A DNA stretch of 64,000 nt from contig NZ_PCNZ01000001.1 of NCBI RefSeq assembly GCF_002975175.1, positions 124,001 through 188,000 of the forward strand, in the 5' to 3' direction. The position numbers and the translations under genes were made by a program. The notes under the pieces were generated by a model that worked only from the letters and a program-made list of their open reading frames with translations, was not told where the DNA came from and made no database searches. Origin of the DNA: Bacillus sp. MYb209 (GTDB taxonomy: Bacteria; Bacillota; Bacilli; Bacillales; Bacillaceae_G). This document shows positions 38,049-47,036 of this stretch, in pieces. Position 1 is the first letter of the stretch. Every line of letters begins with the position of its first letter.

Positions 38049-40980
38049 CCGTTAAGTGTACGTATCCTGGACGAGCCCACTTGCGATTTACCTCAATACC
38101 GTTTTGAGGATGACGCTTTTTATTACGTGGGTTCGTTTTTGGCATCGGATTCTCTCCTTCTACTAGTAACACTTCCATACGCACTTTCGTTTGTTTATAT
38201 GCAGGCGTATTTGTACGTTGATCGACCGCCGGACCAGTTAAGAAATTAATCGCCGTTTCATTATCTGTCGAGTTCATCGGTAAATACAGCTCATTCGCTT
38301 TTACACGATCTGTTACAAGTGCACGTAATTTAAGTGCTCCAAAAGGAGAAACAAGACGTACTAACGAGCCAGTTTTCACTCCACGTTCCCTTGCAAGTTT
38401 TGGAGAAACCTCGACGAAAACACCTGGTACTTTCGATTGAATACCAGTTGATTTATTTGTCATGTTCCCTTCATGGAAATGTTCAAGCATACGACCGTTA
38501 TTAATGTGAAGATCGTATTCTGCTGGGAATTCAGCAGGACGTACCCAATCAGCTATCGCAAAAAGAGCCTTTTTGTCCGGGAAGTTAAATCCATCTTTGA
38601 ATAGAAGCGGCGTATTCGTTCCGTCAAAACTTCCCCAGTGGAAACTGTTCCACCCTTCAAGCACTTCATAGTTTGCATGTGCGAATAGTGGTGATAAACT
38701 CGCCATTTCAGCAAAGATTTCACTTGGATGATTATAGTTCCAGTTTGCGCCTAACTTATTGGCAATTGCCTGCACGATCCACCAGTCTGGTTTCGCATCT
38801 CCTAGCGTTGGAAGTACTTGATATAACCTTTGTACACGACGCTCTGTATTTGTAAAAGTACCTTCTTTCTCAAGAGATGGCGCTGCCGGTAATACTACAT
38901 CTGCATATTGTGCCGTTTTAGAAAGGAACACATCTTGAACGACAAAGAACTCAAGGCTTGATAACACTTCATGTACGTGATTTGCGTTAGAGTCAACAAG
39001 AGCCATATCCTCTCCAACAAGATACATAGCTTTCATTTTCCCTTCATCAATTGCGTGAAGCATTTCAATATTATTTAGACCTGGTTTGTTATCAATTTTT
39101 ACTCCGTAAGCTATTTCAAATTTCGCACGTTCTACGTCGTTAGTAACGTGCTGATATCCTGGTAGCCAGCCTGGAAGAGTTCCCATATCACAAGCACCTT
39201 GTACGTTGTTATGACCACGAAGTGGATATGCACCAGCACCTGGGCGACGATAGTTTCCTGTTGCAAGAAGTAAGTTTGAAATCGCAGCGGAAGTGTCTGA
39301 ACCACCCGTATTTTGCGTTACACCCATACCCCAAAGAATACACGTACCATCTGCATCACGAATCATCTCGGCCATTTGAACGAGAGTTTCTTTTGAAATA
39401 CCTGTAACCTCTTCTGCATATTCAAGCGTATATTCTTTAAGGCTATCTTTGAAATCTTCAAAGAAGTTCACATTCTCGTCGATGAACTGTCGATCATGCC
39501 AACCTTGATCAATCATATATTTCGTAACAGCCATTAACCATACTTGGTCCGTCCCTTGCTTTGGACTAATAAAGATATCTGAACGCTCTGCCATTTCAGT
39601 TTTACGAAGATCTGCAACAATTAGCTTTTGACCGTGAAGTTTATGTGCACGTTTCACACGAGTCGCTAACACAGGATGACCTTCTGTTGGATTACAACCG
39701 ACAATAATAACAAGGCCTGATTGTGCGATATCTTTAATCGTCCCTGCATCTCCGCCCATACCAATTGTACGGAACAATCCATCCGTCGCTGGTGATTGGC
39801 AATAACGTGAGCAGTTATCAATATTGTTCGTTTCAAACACTTGTCGTGCTAATTTTTGAATAACATAGTTGTCTTCATTCGTAATTTTAGAAGAAGAGAT
39901 AAAGCCGATTGAACCTTTACCGTACTCTTCTTTAATAGAGCCCAATTTATTCGCTACTACATGAAGTGCCTCTTCCCAAGTCGATTCAACGAACACTCCA
40001 TTTTTACGAATTAAAGGTTTCGTAAGTCGTTTTTCAGAATTAACGAAATCCCAACCGAATTTTCCTTTTACACAAGTAGAAATCGCATTAACTGGTGCCT
40101 CAGAAGTTGGTTGCACCTTTAAAATTTTGCGCCCTTTCGTCCATACTTCAAATGAACAACCTACACCACAAAACGTACATACTGTTTTCGTCTTTTTCGT
40201 ACGAGTGTCGCGCATCGCAGCTTCTACTTCTGACACGGCGAAAATACCGCTATATCCAGGTTCAACCTCTTTAATAAGATCAACCATAGGCTCAAGAATA
40301 TCCGGTTTTAACCCTGTCATAAATCCAGCTTCACCGAGCATCGATTTCTCCATTAATGCATTACAAGGACAAATTGTTACACATTGACCGCAGCTTACAC
40401 ATGAAGAATCATTAATCTCTACTCCTTCATCCCAAATAACACGAGGGCGCTCTGCCTCCCAATCAATAGATAACGTTTCATTTACTTGTAAGTTTTGACA
40501 CACCTCTACACATTGACCACACGCAATACACTGATTCGGATCATAGCGGTAAAATGGATGAGACATATCAACTTCACTTGCATCAACCTTTGGCTCATAA
40601 GGATATTTTTGATGCTCAATTTCCATTAATTCTGCCGTATTATGCAATTTACAATTCCCGTTATTGTTGTCACATACCGTACAGTAAAGTAAATGATTTT
40701 CTAATAAGCGGTCCATCGCTTCATGTTGCGCTGCCTTTGCACTAGTAGAGGACAACTCAATATTCATACCGTTCGTCACTACTGTAGAACACGATCGCAC
40801 AAGCTTTCCATTCACTTCTACAATACAAGTATCACACGTTTGAATCGGATCCACTTCCGGCACGTAACAAATTTGTGGATGTTCAATTCCGTTCTCATTT
40901 ATAACGCCTAGTATAGTCGAACCAGACTCAGCACTATATTCTTTGCCTTCAATTGTAATATGAACCATGCTGTCGTTCAT
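38032..40980 (-). CDS. fdhF: formate dehydrogenase alpha subunit (Mo/W, NuoG-type N-terminus)
   Basis: About 982 residues. An N-terminal 2Fe-2S ferredoxin (CDTCIVEVNG), a His-Cys segment (CTVCDNNNGNCKLH), two 4Fe-4S sites (CIACGQCVEVC; CVSCGQCVTICPC), a Mo-bisPGD domain with CTFCGVGCSF and active-site Cys in CSRYCQSPATDG (not selenocysteine). Oxidises formate to CO2. The start at 40980 follows AAGGGGGAG. The final codons come from a bcr1-like insertion. Confidence 0.94.
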   Translation of the reverse strand: MNDSMVHITIEGKEYSAESGSTILGVINENGIEHPQICYVPEVDPIQTCDTCIVEVNGKLVRSCSTVVTNGMNIELSSTSAKAAQHEAMDRLLENHLLYCTVCDNNNGNCKLHNTAELMEIEHQKYPYEPKVDASEVDMSHPFYRYDPNQCIACGQCVEVCQNLQVNETLSIDWEAERPRVIWDEGVEINDSSCVSCGQCVTICPCNALMEKSMLGEAGFMTGLKPDILEPMVDLIKEVEPGYSGIFAVSEVEAAMRDTRTKKTKTVCTFCGVGCSFEVWTKGRKILKVQPTSEAPVNAISTCVKGKFGWDFVNSEKRLTKPLIRKNGVFVESTWEEALHVVANKLGSIKEEYGKGSIGFISSSKITNEDNYVIQKLARQVFETNNIDNCSRYCQSPATDGLFRTIGMGGDAGTIKDIAQSGLVIIVGCNPTEGHPVLATRVKRAHKLHGQKLIVADLRKTEMAERSDIFISPKQGTDQVWLMAVTKYMIDQGWHDRQFIDENVNFFEDFKDSLKEYTLEYAEEVTGISKETLVQMAEMIRDADGTCILWGMGVTQNTGGSDTSAAISNLLLATGNYRRPGAGAYPLRGHNNVQGACDMGTLPGWLPGYQHVTNDVERAKFEIAYGVKIDNKPGLNNIEMLHAIDEGKMKAMYLVGEDMALVDSNANHVHEVLSSLEFFVVQDVFLSKTAQYADVVLPAAPSLEKEGTFTNTERRVQRLYQVLPTLGDAKPDWWIVQAIANKLGANWNYNHPSEIFAEMASLSPLFAHANYEVLEGWNSFHWGSFDGTNTPLLFKDGFNFPDKKALFAIADWVRPAEFPAEYDLHINNGRMLEHFHEGNMTNKSTGIQSKVPGVFVEVSPKLARERGVKTGSLVRLVSPFGALKLRALVTDRVKANELYLPMNSTDNETAINFLTGPAVDQRTNTPAYKQTKVRMEVLLVEGENPMPKTNPRNKKRHPQNGIEVNRKWARPGYVHLTDKVKL

Positions 40981-41003
40981 GGTTACTCCCCCTTTTTGAG
41001 AAT

Positions 41004-41065
41004 AAAAAAACTCCACCACGAAAATATACGCACCACATTTTTGGCACGTTATCATCATGGTGGAG
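41004..41065 (-). terminator. terminator-like hairpin in the fdhF leader
   Basis: On the minus strand CTCCACCATGA pairs with TCGTGGTGGAG across a ~40-base loop and is followed by TTTTTTT, ending about 22 bases before the fdhF start. GTGG inside the loop can instead pair with CCAC, so an antiterminated form is possible. Confidence 0.7.
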
Positions 41066-41166
41066 TAGTTTATTAGCACATCTTGCTAAAATACCAGTCC
41101 ATTTATTCATAAATAAAATGATAGATTCATAACAGGTCATATCACGATTCCATCTTTAACACTGTA

Positions 41167-41195
41167 ATTATAGCGTTAAATCCCAAAATACACAA
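41167..41195 (-). promoter_or_regulatory. sigma-A-like promoter of fdhF
   Basis: TTGTGT, 17 bases, TATAAT on the minus strand, giving a leader of about 180 bases that contains two hairpins before fdhF. Confidence 0.55.
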
Positions 41196-41210
41196 TATAA
41201 ATATCATTAC

Positions 41211-41245
41211 AAAGGACAAAGCACATAATGCTCTGACCTTTTTAT
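41211..41245. terminator. hairpin at the terC end
   Basis: AAAGGACAAAGCA / TGCTCTGACCTTT stem just after the terC stop; weak T tract in the minus direction. Confidence 0.6.
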
Positions 41246-42021
41246 TACCTTTCGGGATTATTTTGGGATGACTTATTTCCCGGTGCAAACCAACCAATTA
41301 GTGCGATAGCAACTAATACTCCATAGAAGATTAAAGTCCAAGTTGTACTGTGCGGAAAATCATGGTCTAAAATACCAATATCCTCATGAGCCAGTGTAAT
41401 TACAGCTAATTTGACACCAACCCAAGCAACAATCGCATATGCCGTTGTTTCCAATGCTGGCCGTTTCTCAAGAAGACCAACAAACCAAGTTGCAGCAAAT
41501 TTAATTAAAATAAGTCCAGCAATCCCACCAAGAAGTACCACAATGAACTGTCCTCCATCCATACCACCGAAATCGTCAAGCGGTGAATCCGGAAGCCCCA
41601 GAGCAAGAGCAACTGCGGCTAATATTGAATCAATCGCGAAAGCAAGGTCAGCTAATGCAATCTTTCCTACTGTGAACCAGTAGCTTTTACCTGCCGCTTC
41701 CTTTTCATCGTCCTCATGAATATTTTTACTTTCTTTTCCGAATTGCGCCTGAATGACATGCTTCAATCCTAAATAAAGAAGATAGGCTGCTCCTATTGCT
41801 TGTATTTGCCAAACATTTGCAATAAATGAAATCGCAAATAGGGCTGCAAATCGAAAAACAAAGGCCATAATGATTCCGTAATTTATAGCTCTTTTTTTCT
41901 CTTCTTCAGGTAAATGTTTCGCAATAACCGCTAGGACAAGGGCATTGTCAGCCGATAACAATCCTTCTAATCCAATTAGAATTAATAATGCCCAAGCGTA
42001 CTCTAGCCATATTGACTCCAT
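41245..42021 (-). CDS. TerC family membrane protein (YkoY-like)
   Basis: 258 residues with about seven helices and acidic intramembrane motifs EGLLSADNALVLA and DLAFAIDSILAAVA typical of TerC. Bacillus relatives help load or export manganese for secreted proteins. AAAGGAGAG precedes the ATG. No yybP-ykoY riboswitch was recognised upstream. Confidence 0.88.
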   Translation of the reverse strand: MESIWLEYAWALLILIGLEGLLSADNALVLAVIAKHLPEEEKKRAINYGIIMAFVFRFAALFAISFIANVWQIQAIGAAYLLYLGLKHVIQAQFGKESKNIHEDDEKEAAGKSYWFTVGKIALADLAFAIDSILAAVALALGLPDSPLDDFGGMDGGQFIVVLLGGIAGLILIKFAATWFVGLLEKRPALETTAYAIVAWVGVKLAVITLAHEDIGILDHDFPHSTTWTLIFYGVLVAIALIGWFAPGNKSSQNNPER

Positions 42022-42350
42022 CCACTTCTCTCCTTTCTAAAACAAAAATGAGGTAAAGACTTTGCTATCAATAGAATTTCCTATTAAGCCAAATTAAATG
42101 CTAAAACTTACGACTAAAACATTTAGACAGTCAATTTTCTGTCCTCTATTTTTTAGAATTTCTACAAAAAAACAGGTTTAGATTGTGCTTTTCATCCGTA
42201 TCAAAACCGTAAACGAATGACATGGCCTCTTTTTCCAAGCCACGTCGACATTTGATTTATCGTTAATCACACATTATTAATTTCAGTTTCACTACCAATG
42301 TTTTTACAAAATACATATTTCTTTTTTTGAATATTTTGTACCCATTTTTA
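42022..42350. other. 329-base gap without a gene
   Basis: AT-rich. The only structure seen is a short GACAG/CTGTC hairpin near 42.13 kb. No convincing start with ribosome site on either strand. Confidence 0.6.
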
Positions 42351-43295
42351 TTATGATACAGTCATAACCTGACCACTACTATCAACCAGAATTTTCATTT
42401 TTCCGTCTTGATCGTTATATAATCCTAGCTTATGTAAATCTTGTTTACACTCTTTTACGAAGAAAGGCAACGTACGAATTTGATCGATATCAGAGCTCGT
42501 AATAAAATGAATTAAATGATGCGTTATTTCTTTAATATCATGTACAAGGTCTTCCTTCTCTCGTTTTAACCTTTCATTTTCAGCTCGTAATGAATGTACT
42601 TCACCTTCAAGACCCCGAGCGTTCTTTTCTTCTTTCGAACGCCCTGCAGCCATGCTAGAAAGCTTATAAATCCCCGCCATGAACTGATGCAATTCGTGTT
42701 CTTTCTTTTCACTACATTGACTAATTGTTTCAAAGTTATCCACGATGCCAGATATAACTGTTACGAGATTTTTTTCGTCCTCTTCACTTCGGAAATCTTC
42801 TTTTACTTCCTGTTTTCTTTCTTGTTTCGCCTCAACAACTATATCCTTTACAGGTGTATATTTGCGTTTTCGACCCGGCTTTTGTTTTTCAATATTTTCA
42901 AACGGGATTTCTTGTTTTTTTAATTTATAATACGTGTTCTGTAATTGGCTTTCCGTTTTTGGAAATAAATTCAGTTCATTTTTACTAACATATTTTGAAA
43001 TATTTGCAATGTTTAAGCCTTGACGCTGACAAAATTGATATACTTCATACAGTAGTTCTAGTTCAGACTTCAACCATGTAATCCCTGATTTTTCATATAC
43101 TCGCATACCGCCATTTTTTTCTATATCTATTTGAAATAATGCCATTCTATTATATAAATCGATAAGCTCTTCATACTTTATTCGGAATTGTTTCTCTATT
43201 TTTTTAAATTCCGCCTCTAATTTCATATCGTTCGTTTTATTATTTGACATGTTTTGTAAAAGACTTAATACGTTGATTGCTGTGTGGTGATACAT
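42351..43295 (-). CDS. mogR: motility gene repressor MogR
   Basis: About 314 residues. The DNA-binding part shares ITWLKSELELL, FPKTESQLQNTYYKLKKQEI and KPGRKRK with my recollection of Listeria MogR. The C-terminal coiled coil and SSDIDQIRTLPFF also match. MogR silences flagellar genes. Start uncertain: ATG 43295 or GTG 43307, neither ideally spaced from GAGGGG. In related genomes it lies within the flagellar cluster; here only motA/motB remnants remain beside it. Confidence 0.9.
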   Translation of the reverse strand: MYHHTAINVLSLLQNMSNNKTNDMKLEAEFKKIEKQFRIKYEELIDLYNRMALFQIDIEKNGGMRVYEKSGITWLKSELELLYEVYQFCQRQGLNIANISKYVSKNELNLFPKTESQLQNTYYKLKKQEIPFENIEKQKPGRKRKYTPVKDIVVEAKQERKQEVKEDFRSEEDEKNLVTVISGIVDNFETISQCSEKKEHELHQFMAGIYKLSSMAAGRSKEEKNARGLEGEVHSLRAENERLKREKEDLVHDIKEITHHLIHFITSSDIDQIRTLPFFVKECKQDLHKLGLYNDQDGKMKILVDSSGQVMTVS

Positions 43296-43307
43296 ACTCT
43301 GTGTCAC

Positions 43308-43743
43308 TGCCCCTCATCCTTTCACAATTCTCATCTGACTCCCATGTCTTTTAAGAAAATAGAAATTTCCACATATCCATATTATAACATTTCGGAATTA
43401 TCTGTCAAATAATTGACATACAAAAAGGTATAAAAAGTATGTAAATAATAGTAAAGATTTTTTAAGAAAATAATAAAAAAATCTAACACGATGCTATATT
43501 AATAAAATGTGTTTAATTATATTATATGGTATTCCCAATGTAATTTCACCGAAAATTTTTGCGCTATCACGAAATATTACTAACACAATCCAGAGATACA
43601 TTCTCTTATATTTTCAAATGAAAAAAGCCTACTACTTATTAATTAAACCAAATAATAACCCTTAAATAAAAACAGCTAAATACACGAAAGAGACTTTTGG
43701 CATAACACTCCAGAAACATTTGATTTCTCTGCCTGTACATACT
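43308..43743. other. gene-free AT-rich stretch where flagellar genes are missing
   Basis: Between mogR and the motB stub there is no coding sequence, only AT-rich DNA and the possible MogR box. motB and che/fli genes would be expected here if the cluster were complete. Confidence 0.6.
43458..43470. promoter_or_regulatory. possible MogR box
   Basis: TTTTTTAAGAAAA fits the TTTT-N5-AAAA palindrome known for Listeria MogR and lies upstream of mogR. The region is very AT-rich, so chance is possible. Confidence 0.35.
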
Positions 43744-43786
43744 AAAAAGGAACTAACCGGTATTATACGGCTAGTTCCTCTCTTTC
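43744..43786 (-). terminator. intrinsic terminator after motAB remnant
   Basis: Stem AGGAACTAACCG / CGGCTAGTTCCT with one mismatch, followed by TTTTTAGT on the minus strand. Confidence 0.85.
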
Positions 43787-43805
43787 AGCTAAAAAAAAGT
43801 GTATT

Positions 43806-43850
43806 TTAAACCGATTCTTCAAACTCTTTTTGCGGTCTTTTTATCATCAT
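43806..43850 (-). pseudogene. motB: 14-codon stub, probable start of motB
   Basis: An ATG 16 bases after the motA stop has a perfect AGGGGGG ribosome site but encodes only MMIKRPQKEFEESV before TAA, then a terminator. Position and basic opening fit MotB, whose remaining ~250 residues are absent. The identity rests on position. Confidence 0.5.
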
Positions 43851-43866
43851 ACCCCCCCTCAAGCTA

Positions 43867-44699
43867 TTAAGCCGCTCGTTTGTCTTTTGTCATCTTCGTT
43901 TCATATACGTATGTATCAAGTTTTAACTTTAACTTAGAAGGAATTTGTCCTCGGTAAAGCTCGGTGATTGCTTCTATTACAAAATTCTTTTCTGTATATA
44001 AATCTTCAATGCTACGATATACTTTTTCAGATAACGGTATTGCAATCATGTTTGCAATAACAGATCCATACAACGTCGTCAACATAGCGACTGCCATCCC
44101 TGTACCAATTTGAGATGTATCTTGCAAGTTTTGAAGCATAATAATAAGACCTATTAACGTTCCTATCATCCCCCATGCTGGAGCGAAATCACCAATTTTA
44201 TCTAATAATGTTGCTCCTTTTCTTAACTCATACACCTCTGTTTCAACATCTTTCATTAACACTTCTTTTAATTCATCTTCATCATAGCCACTTAGCATTA
44301 AACGAATCCCCTTTTGAATAAAAGGATTGTCTACTTGCTCTCCATCAACTTCTAATGAAAGTAAACCATGTTTTTAGATTTTTTCGAAAAATCAACGAAT
44401 AAATCCGTTAACTGTTCTAAATCTTCCTCTCTTCTATGTAAAACAGTAAAAATACTTTTCGTATATTTTTTTATTTCTCCAAATCTATATGCCACAATTA
44501 TTGTCGCTGTTGTTCCCCCTATAACAATTAAAATAGATGAAACATCTAAAAAATTTTTAAAACCTTTTATTCCACCACCGCCAAGCATGATCGCCGCTAT
44601 TACAATGGCGAAACCTACTATAATGCCCACTGGGCTAGAAATATCAAACTTCCTTCTTTTTCTTTCTGGTCTAGCAAATACTTGATTTTCGTCTCCCAT
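43867..44699 (-). pseudogene. motA: flagellar stator MotA, frameshifted
   Basis: Two frames together make a full MotA. The first 115 codons run from 44699 (SSPVGIIVGFAIVIAAIMLG) and stop after KSKNMVYFH. The second continues HGLLSLEVDGEQVDNPFIQK to 43867 with the proton-channel segment LDKIGDFAPAWGMIGTLIGL. The break lies at an A5 run (minus strand, 44371-44375) that would read through with A6. GGAAGGG precedes the start. Either a real lesion or a homopolymer error. Confidence 0.9.
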
Positions 44700-44871
44700 A
44701 TTCCTGCCCTTCCCTTTTCATTTTTATAAAACATTTTTTTATTTTAATAATGCGTTTTCACATATAATGCTCATTATACGCTTATCATCTATTTATCGCA
44801 ATATACTCATAAAATTGACACATTTCATTTCCATATTAGAATTATAGTATAGAAATATGAGGAGGATCACG

Positions 44872-45474
44872 ATGGAACATAACATTTTGCAAGTCATTGC
44901 ATTAGCAGAAAAACTAAAATATGAAATGCGACATAGTTGGCTTTCTAACGGACGTCAAGAAAGTGTTGCTGAACATACGTGGCGTATGTCCTTAATGGCT
45001 ATCTTAGTTGAGCCTTATTTGGATCAAAAAATAAATATTGAAAAATTACTTAAAATGGTCATAATTCACGATCTTGTTGAAGCAGAAGCTGGTGATATTC
45101 CTGCCTTTGATACAATGAATAGCCGTGAATTACAATTACAAAAACAAAAAAATGAGCAAAAGGCTATTTTAAATATTAAACATACACTAGAAGGTTCTCT
45201 TGGTGAAGAATTATACGATTTATGGATGGAATTCGAAGCGAAAGAAACGTATGAAGCAAAAGTTGCTAACGCACTTGATAAACTTGAAGTGAAAATTCAG
45301 CATAACGAAGCTGATATTGATACTTGGTTACCAATTGAGCATAAAATGACTTTCCAAGTTGGTAAACATACAGATTTTGACTCTTTCTTATCTAAATTAC
45401 AAAAAATCATTGAACAAGACGGAGAAAAAAAATTACTCGCTGCTGGCATTGACGTTGAAGCATGCAAACAGTAA
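44872..45474 (+). CDS. HD-domain nucleotidase-like protein (YfbR/HDDC2 type)
   Basis: 200 residues with metal ligands of the HD superfamily: H in SVAEHTWR, HD in VIIHDLVEAEAGD and a later Asp in ANALDKLEVKIQ. Members are 5'-deoxynucleotidases. The start at 44872 follows AGGAGG. Divergent from motA. Confidence 0.85.
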   Translation: MEHNILQVIALAEKLKYEMRHSWLSNGRQESVAEHTWRMSLMAILVEPYLDQKINIEKLLKMVIIHDLVEAEAGDIPAFDTMNSRELQLQKQKNEQKAILNIKHTLEGSLGEELYDLWMEFEAKETYEAKVANALDKLEVKIQHNEADIDTWLPIEHKMTFQVGKHTDFDSFLSKLQKIIEQDGEKKLLAAGIDVEACKQ

Positions 45475-45480
45475 CGATTT

Positions 45481-45525
45481 AATTATGAAATAAGACACTC
45501 ATTTTGAGTGTCTTATTTCATAATT
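45481..45525. terminator. bidirectional intrinsic terminator
   Basis: A perfect 21-bp stem (AATTATGAAATAAGACACTC and complement) between convergent genes; its right arm overlaps the last hfq codons. Confidence 0.9.
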
Positions 45526-45701
45526 GTTGATATTGCCTGCTTATAAATAAGTTGTTGTTTTCCATCTACTAACATTAATACTGTAAATCTATCTACTCCA
45601 ACTACTTCCCCCACTATTCTTACTCCGCTCTTTAAGAATATAGTAACTGCACCTTTTTCTTCTTTTATTTGTTTATACAACTCTTCTTGTAAGTGTTCCA
45701 T
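45513..45701 (-). CDS. hfq: Hfq-like RNA chaperone (short paralogue)
   Basis: 62 residues with the Sm fold: VTIFLKSGVRIVGEVVGVDRFTVLM trimmed to Sm1, and Sm2 KQQLIYKQAIST, close to the canonical KQQLIYKHAIST. It lacks a C-terminal tail. B. cereus-group genomes carry several Hfq copies; this looks like an accessory one. AAAGGAGAG precedes the ATG. Confidence 0.88.
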   Translation of the reverse strand: MEHLQEELYKQIKEEKGAVTIFLKSGVRIVGEVVGVDRFTVLMLVDGKQQLIYKQAISTIMK

Positions 45702-45755
45702 AACTGTTCTCTCCTTTGCAAATAAATAATCCTAATATAAAAAAATAAAGATTAA

Positions 45756-45920
45756 TCACTTATATACTTTGTCTTTTATATTCATAAACTTATTAATTAG
45801 TATATCTAAATCTCGACTAAATAACAAAACTTTATCATGATCTAATCCATGCCTAGCAACAAGTTGAATTAACTCTTTCTTTTTGTGTTCTATTTTATTG
45901 TGTAATTGTCCCATCTCCAT
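45756..45920 (-). CDS. Spo0E-like aspartyl-phosphate phosphatase
   Basis: About 54 residues with a two-helix hairpin and the Spo0E signature SRDLDILINKFM. Such proteins dephosphorylate Spo0A~P and delay sporulation. The start is uncertain: ATG 45920 has AAGGGAG 13 bases upstream; upstream ATGs lack ribosome sites. Confidence 0.78.
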   Translation of the reverse strand: MEMGQLHNKIEHKKKELIQLVARHGLDHDKVLLFSRDLDILINKFMNIKDKVYK

Positions 45921-46253
45921 CTCTATACTAAAACTCCCTTTTCCCATAATATTACTTGTAAAATTATAGTACATTTTCACTCATAAAAAAATAAAAAAAT
46001 GGTTTTTTTTACAAATTTTAATGTAATTGTAAGTTACATACCCCTTTCATTTACAATACATTCACCTATTACTTCCATATTTTTTTACCATTTTCAAAAA
46101 AGCGCTATGAAACAAAGTGAATATCATATCTAAATCAGATCACAGGCTCTTGTCTAATTAGAAGTAAGACTTGCTCCTTTTCTAAATAAAAACATATCTT
46201 ATAAAGTAATCCATTAGTTATATAGATTAATTTACTAAAAAGGAGGAAAAAAC
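45921..46253. other. gap without a recognised gene
   Basis: AT-rich, no start with a ribosome site apart from the small gene at 46254, whose promoter must lie here. Confidence 0.5.
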
Positions 46254-46370
46254 ATGAGCTTTGGTGGTAGTTGCGCTGGTTTCGGCGGTGGATTTGCTTT
46301 ACTCATCGTGCTATTCATCCTTCTAATCATTATCGGATGTAGCTGTTGGGGTGGAGGCGGAGGGTTTTAA
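46254..46370 (+). CDS. YjcZ-family sporulation mini-protein
   Basis: 38 residues: Gly-rich start MSFGGSCAGFGGGFALLIVL, one membrane helix, and a Cys/Gly-rich tail CSCWGGGGGF. Matches the YjcZ/YczN type of very short sporulation proteins. AAAGGAGG precedes the ATG. Confidence 0.85.
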   Translation: MSFGGSCAGFGGGFALLIVLFILLIIIGCSCWGGGGGF

Positions 46371-46432
46371 ATATAATACGTATCCTTTTCGCTAAACCCT
46401 AAATGAATAAAATATGTTAACTAAAAACTATA

Positions 46433-46464
46433 CGAAAACAGCTCATCTTTGAGCTGTTTTTTCA
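46433..46464 (+). terminator. intrinsic terminator
   Basis: Stem AAAACAGCTCA / TGAGCTGTTTT followed by T. Confidence 0.88.
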
Positions 46465-46562
46465 TACTTTCGTATGAATTTATATCCTTCTTTTTAGTGA
46501 TTTCAACAAACAAAACATCGTTTACTATGGAATAAGAAACATTTTTATTAAGGAGGATTATA

Positions 46563-47030
46563 ATGATTAAAGGTCTTTATGAAGCACATTTACCTGTCTG
46601 TAATTTAGAAATTTCGATACCTTTTTATGAATCACTGGGGCTAAAATTATATAAAAGAGACAAAGATACCGCCTTCTTTTGGATTGTAGAAAATGAAAGT
46701 TGGATTGGCCTTTGGGAAGGAAAAGAATACAAAGTTACTTATCATCCAGCCTTACGACATATCGCTTTCCAAGTAAGCTTACACGATTTAGAAGACGCGA
46801 TACACTGGCTCAAACAGAAAGGAATTCCAGCGCGAAAAGACTTTCGAATGGAGCCAATTGAGCCAATCGTTTTTCCAGAATTAGCACACGCCTCCGTATA
46901 TTTTAACGATCCTGATGGAAATAGTTTAGAATTCATTGCACAATTACCTGTTGGACTACCTAAAGCAGAGAAAATGTATTTAAGTGAATGGAAAAAACAA
47001 GTACAGGCATCGCTTATAGATAAGGTTTAA
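46563..47030 (+). CDS. VOC family (glyoxalase/bleomycin-resistance fold) protein
   Basis: 155 residues, two beta-alpha-beta modules with metal-site candidates H9 (LYEAHLPVCNLE), His in HIAFQVS and Glu in GNSLEFIA. Dioxygenase, isomerase or drug-binding role cannot be told apart. AAGGAGG precedes the ATG; followed 6 bases later by an MFS gene. Confidence 0.85.
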   Translation: MIKGLYEAHLPVCNLEISIPFYESLGLKLYKRDKDTAFFWIVENESWIGLWEGKEYKVTYHPALRHIAFQVSLHDLEDAIHWLKQKGIPARKDFRMEPIEPIVFPELAHASVYFNDPDGNSLEFIAQLPVGLPKAEKMYLSEWKKQVQASLIDKV

Positions 47031-47036
47031 TTTTCC

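Noticed and set aside
38032-40980. Selenocysteine in formate dehydrogenase
   Set aside because: The active-site codon in the SRYCQSPA motif encodes Cys; no in-frame TGA.
40981-41160. Moco riboswitch upstream of fdhF
   Set aside because: The leader is long enough but shows only simple hairpins, not the multi-stem Moco fold I know.
42022-42350. yybP-ykoY (Mn) riboswitch before terC
   Set aside because: Expected for YkoY-type genes, but I could not find its conserved core.
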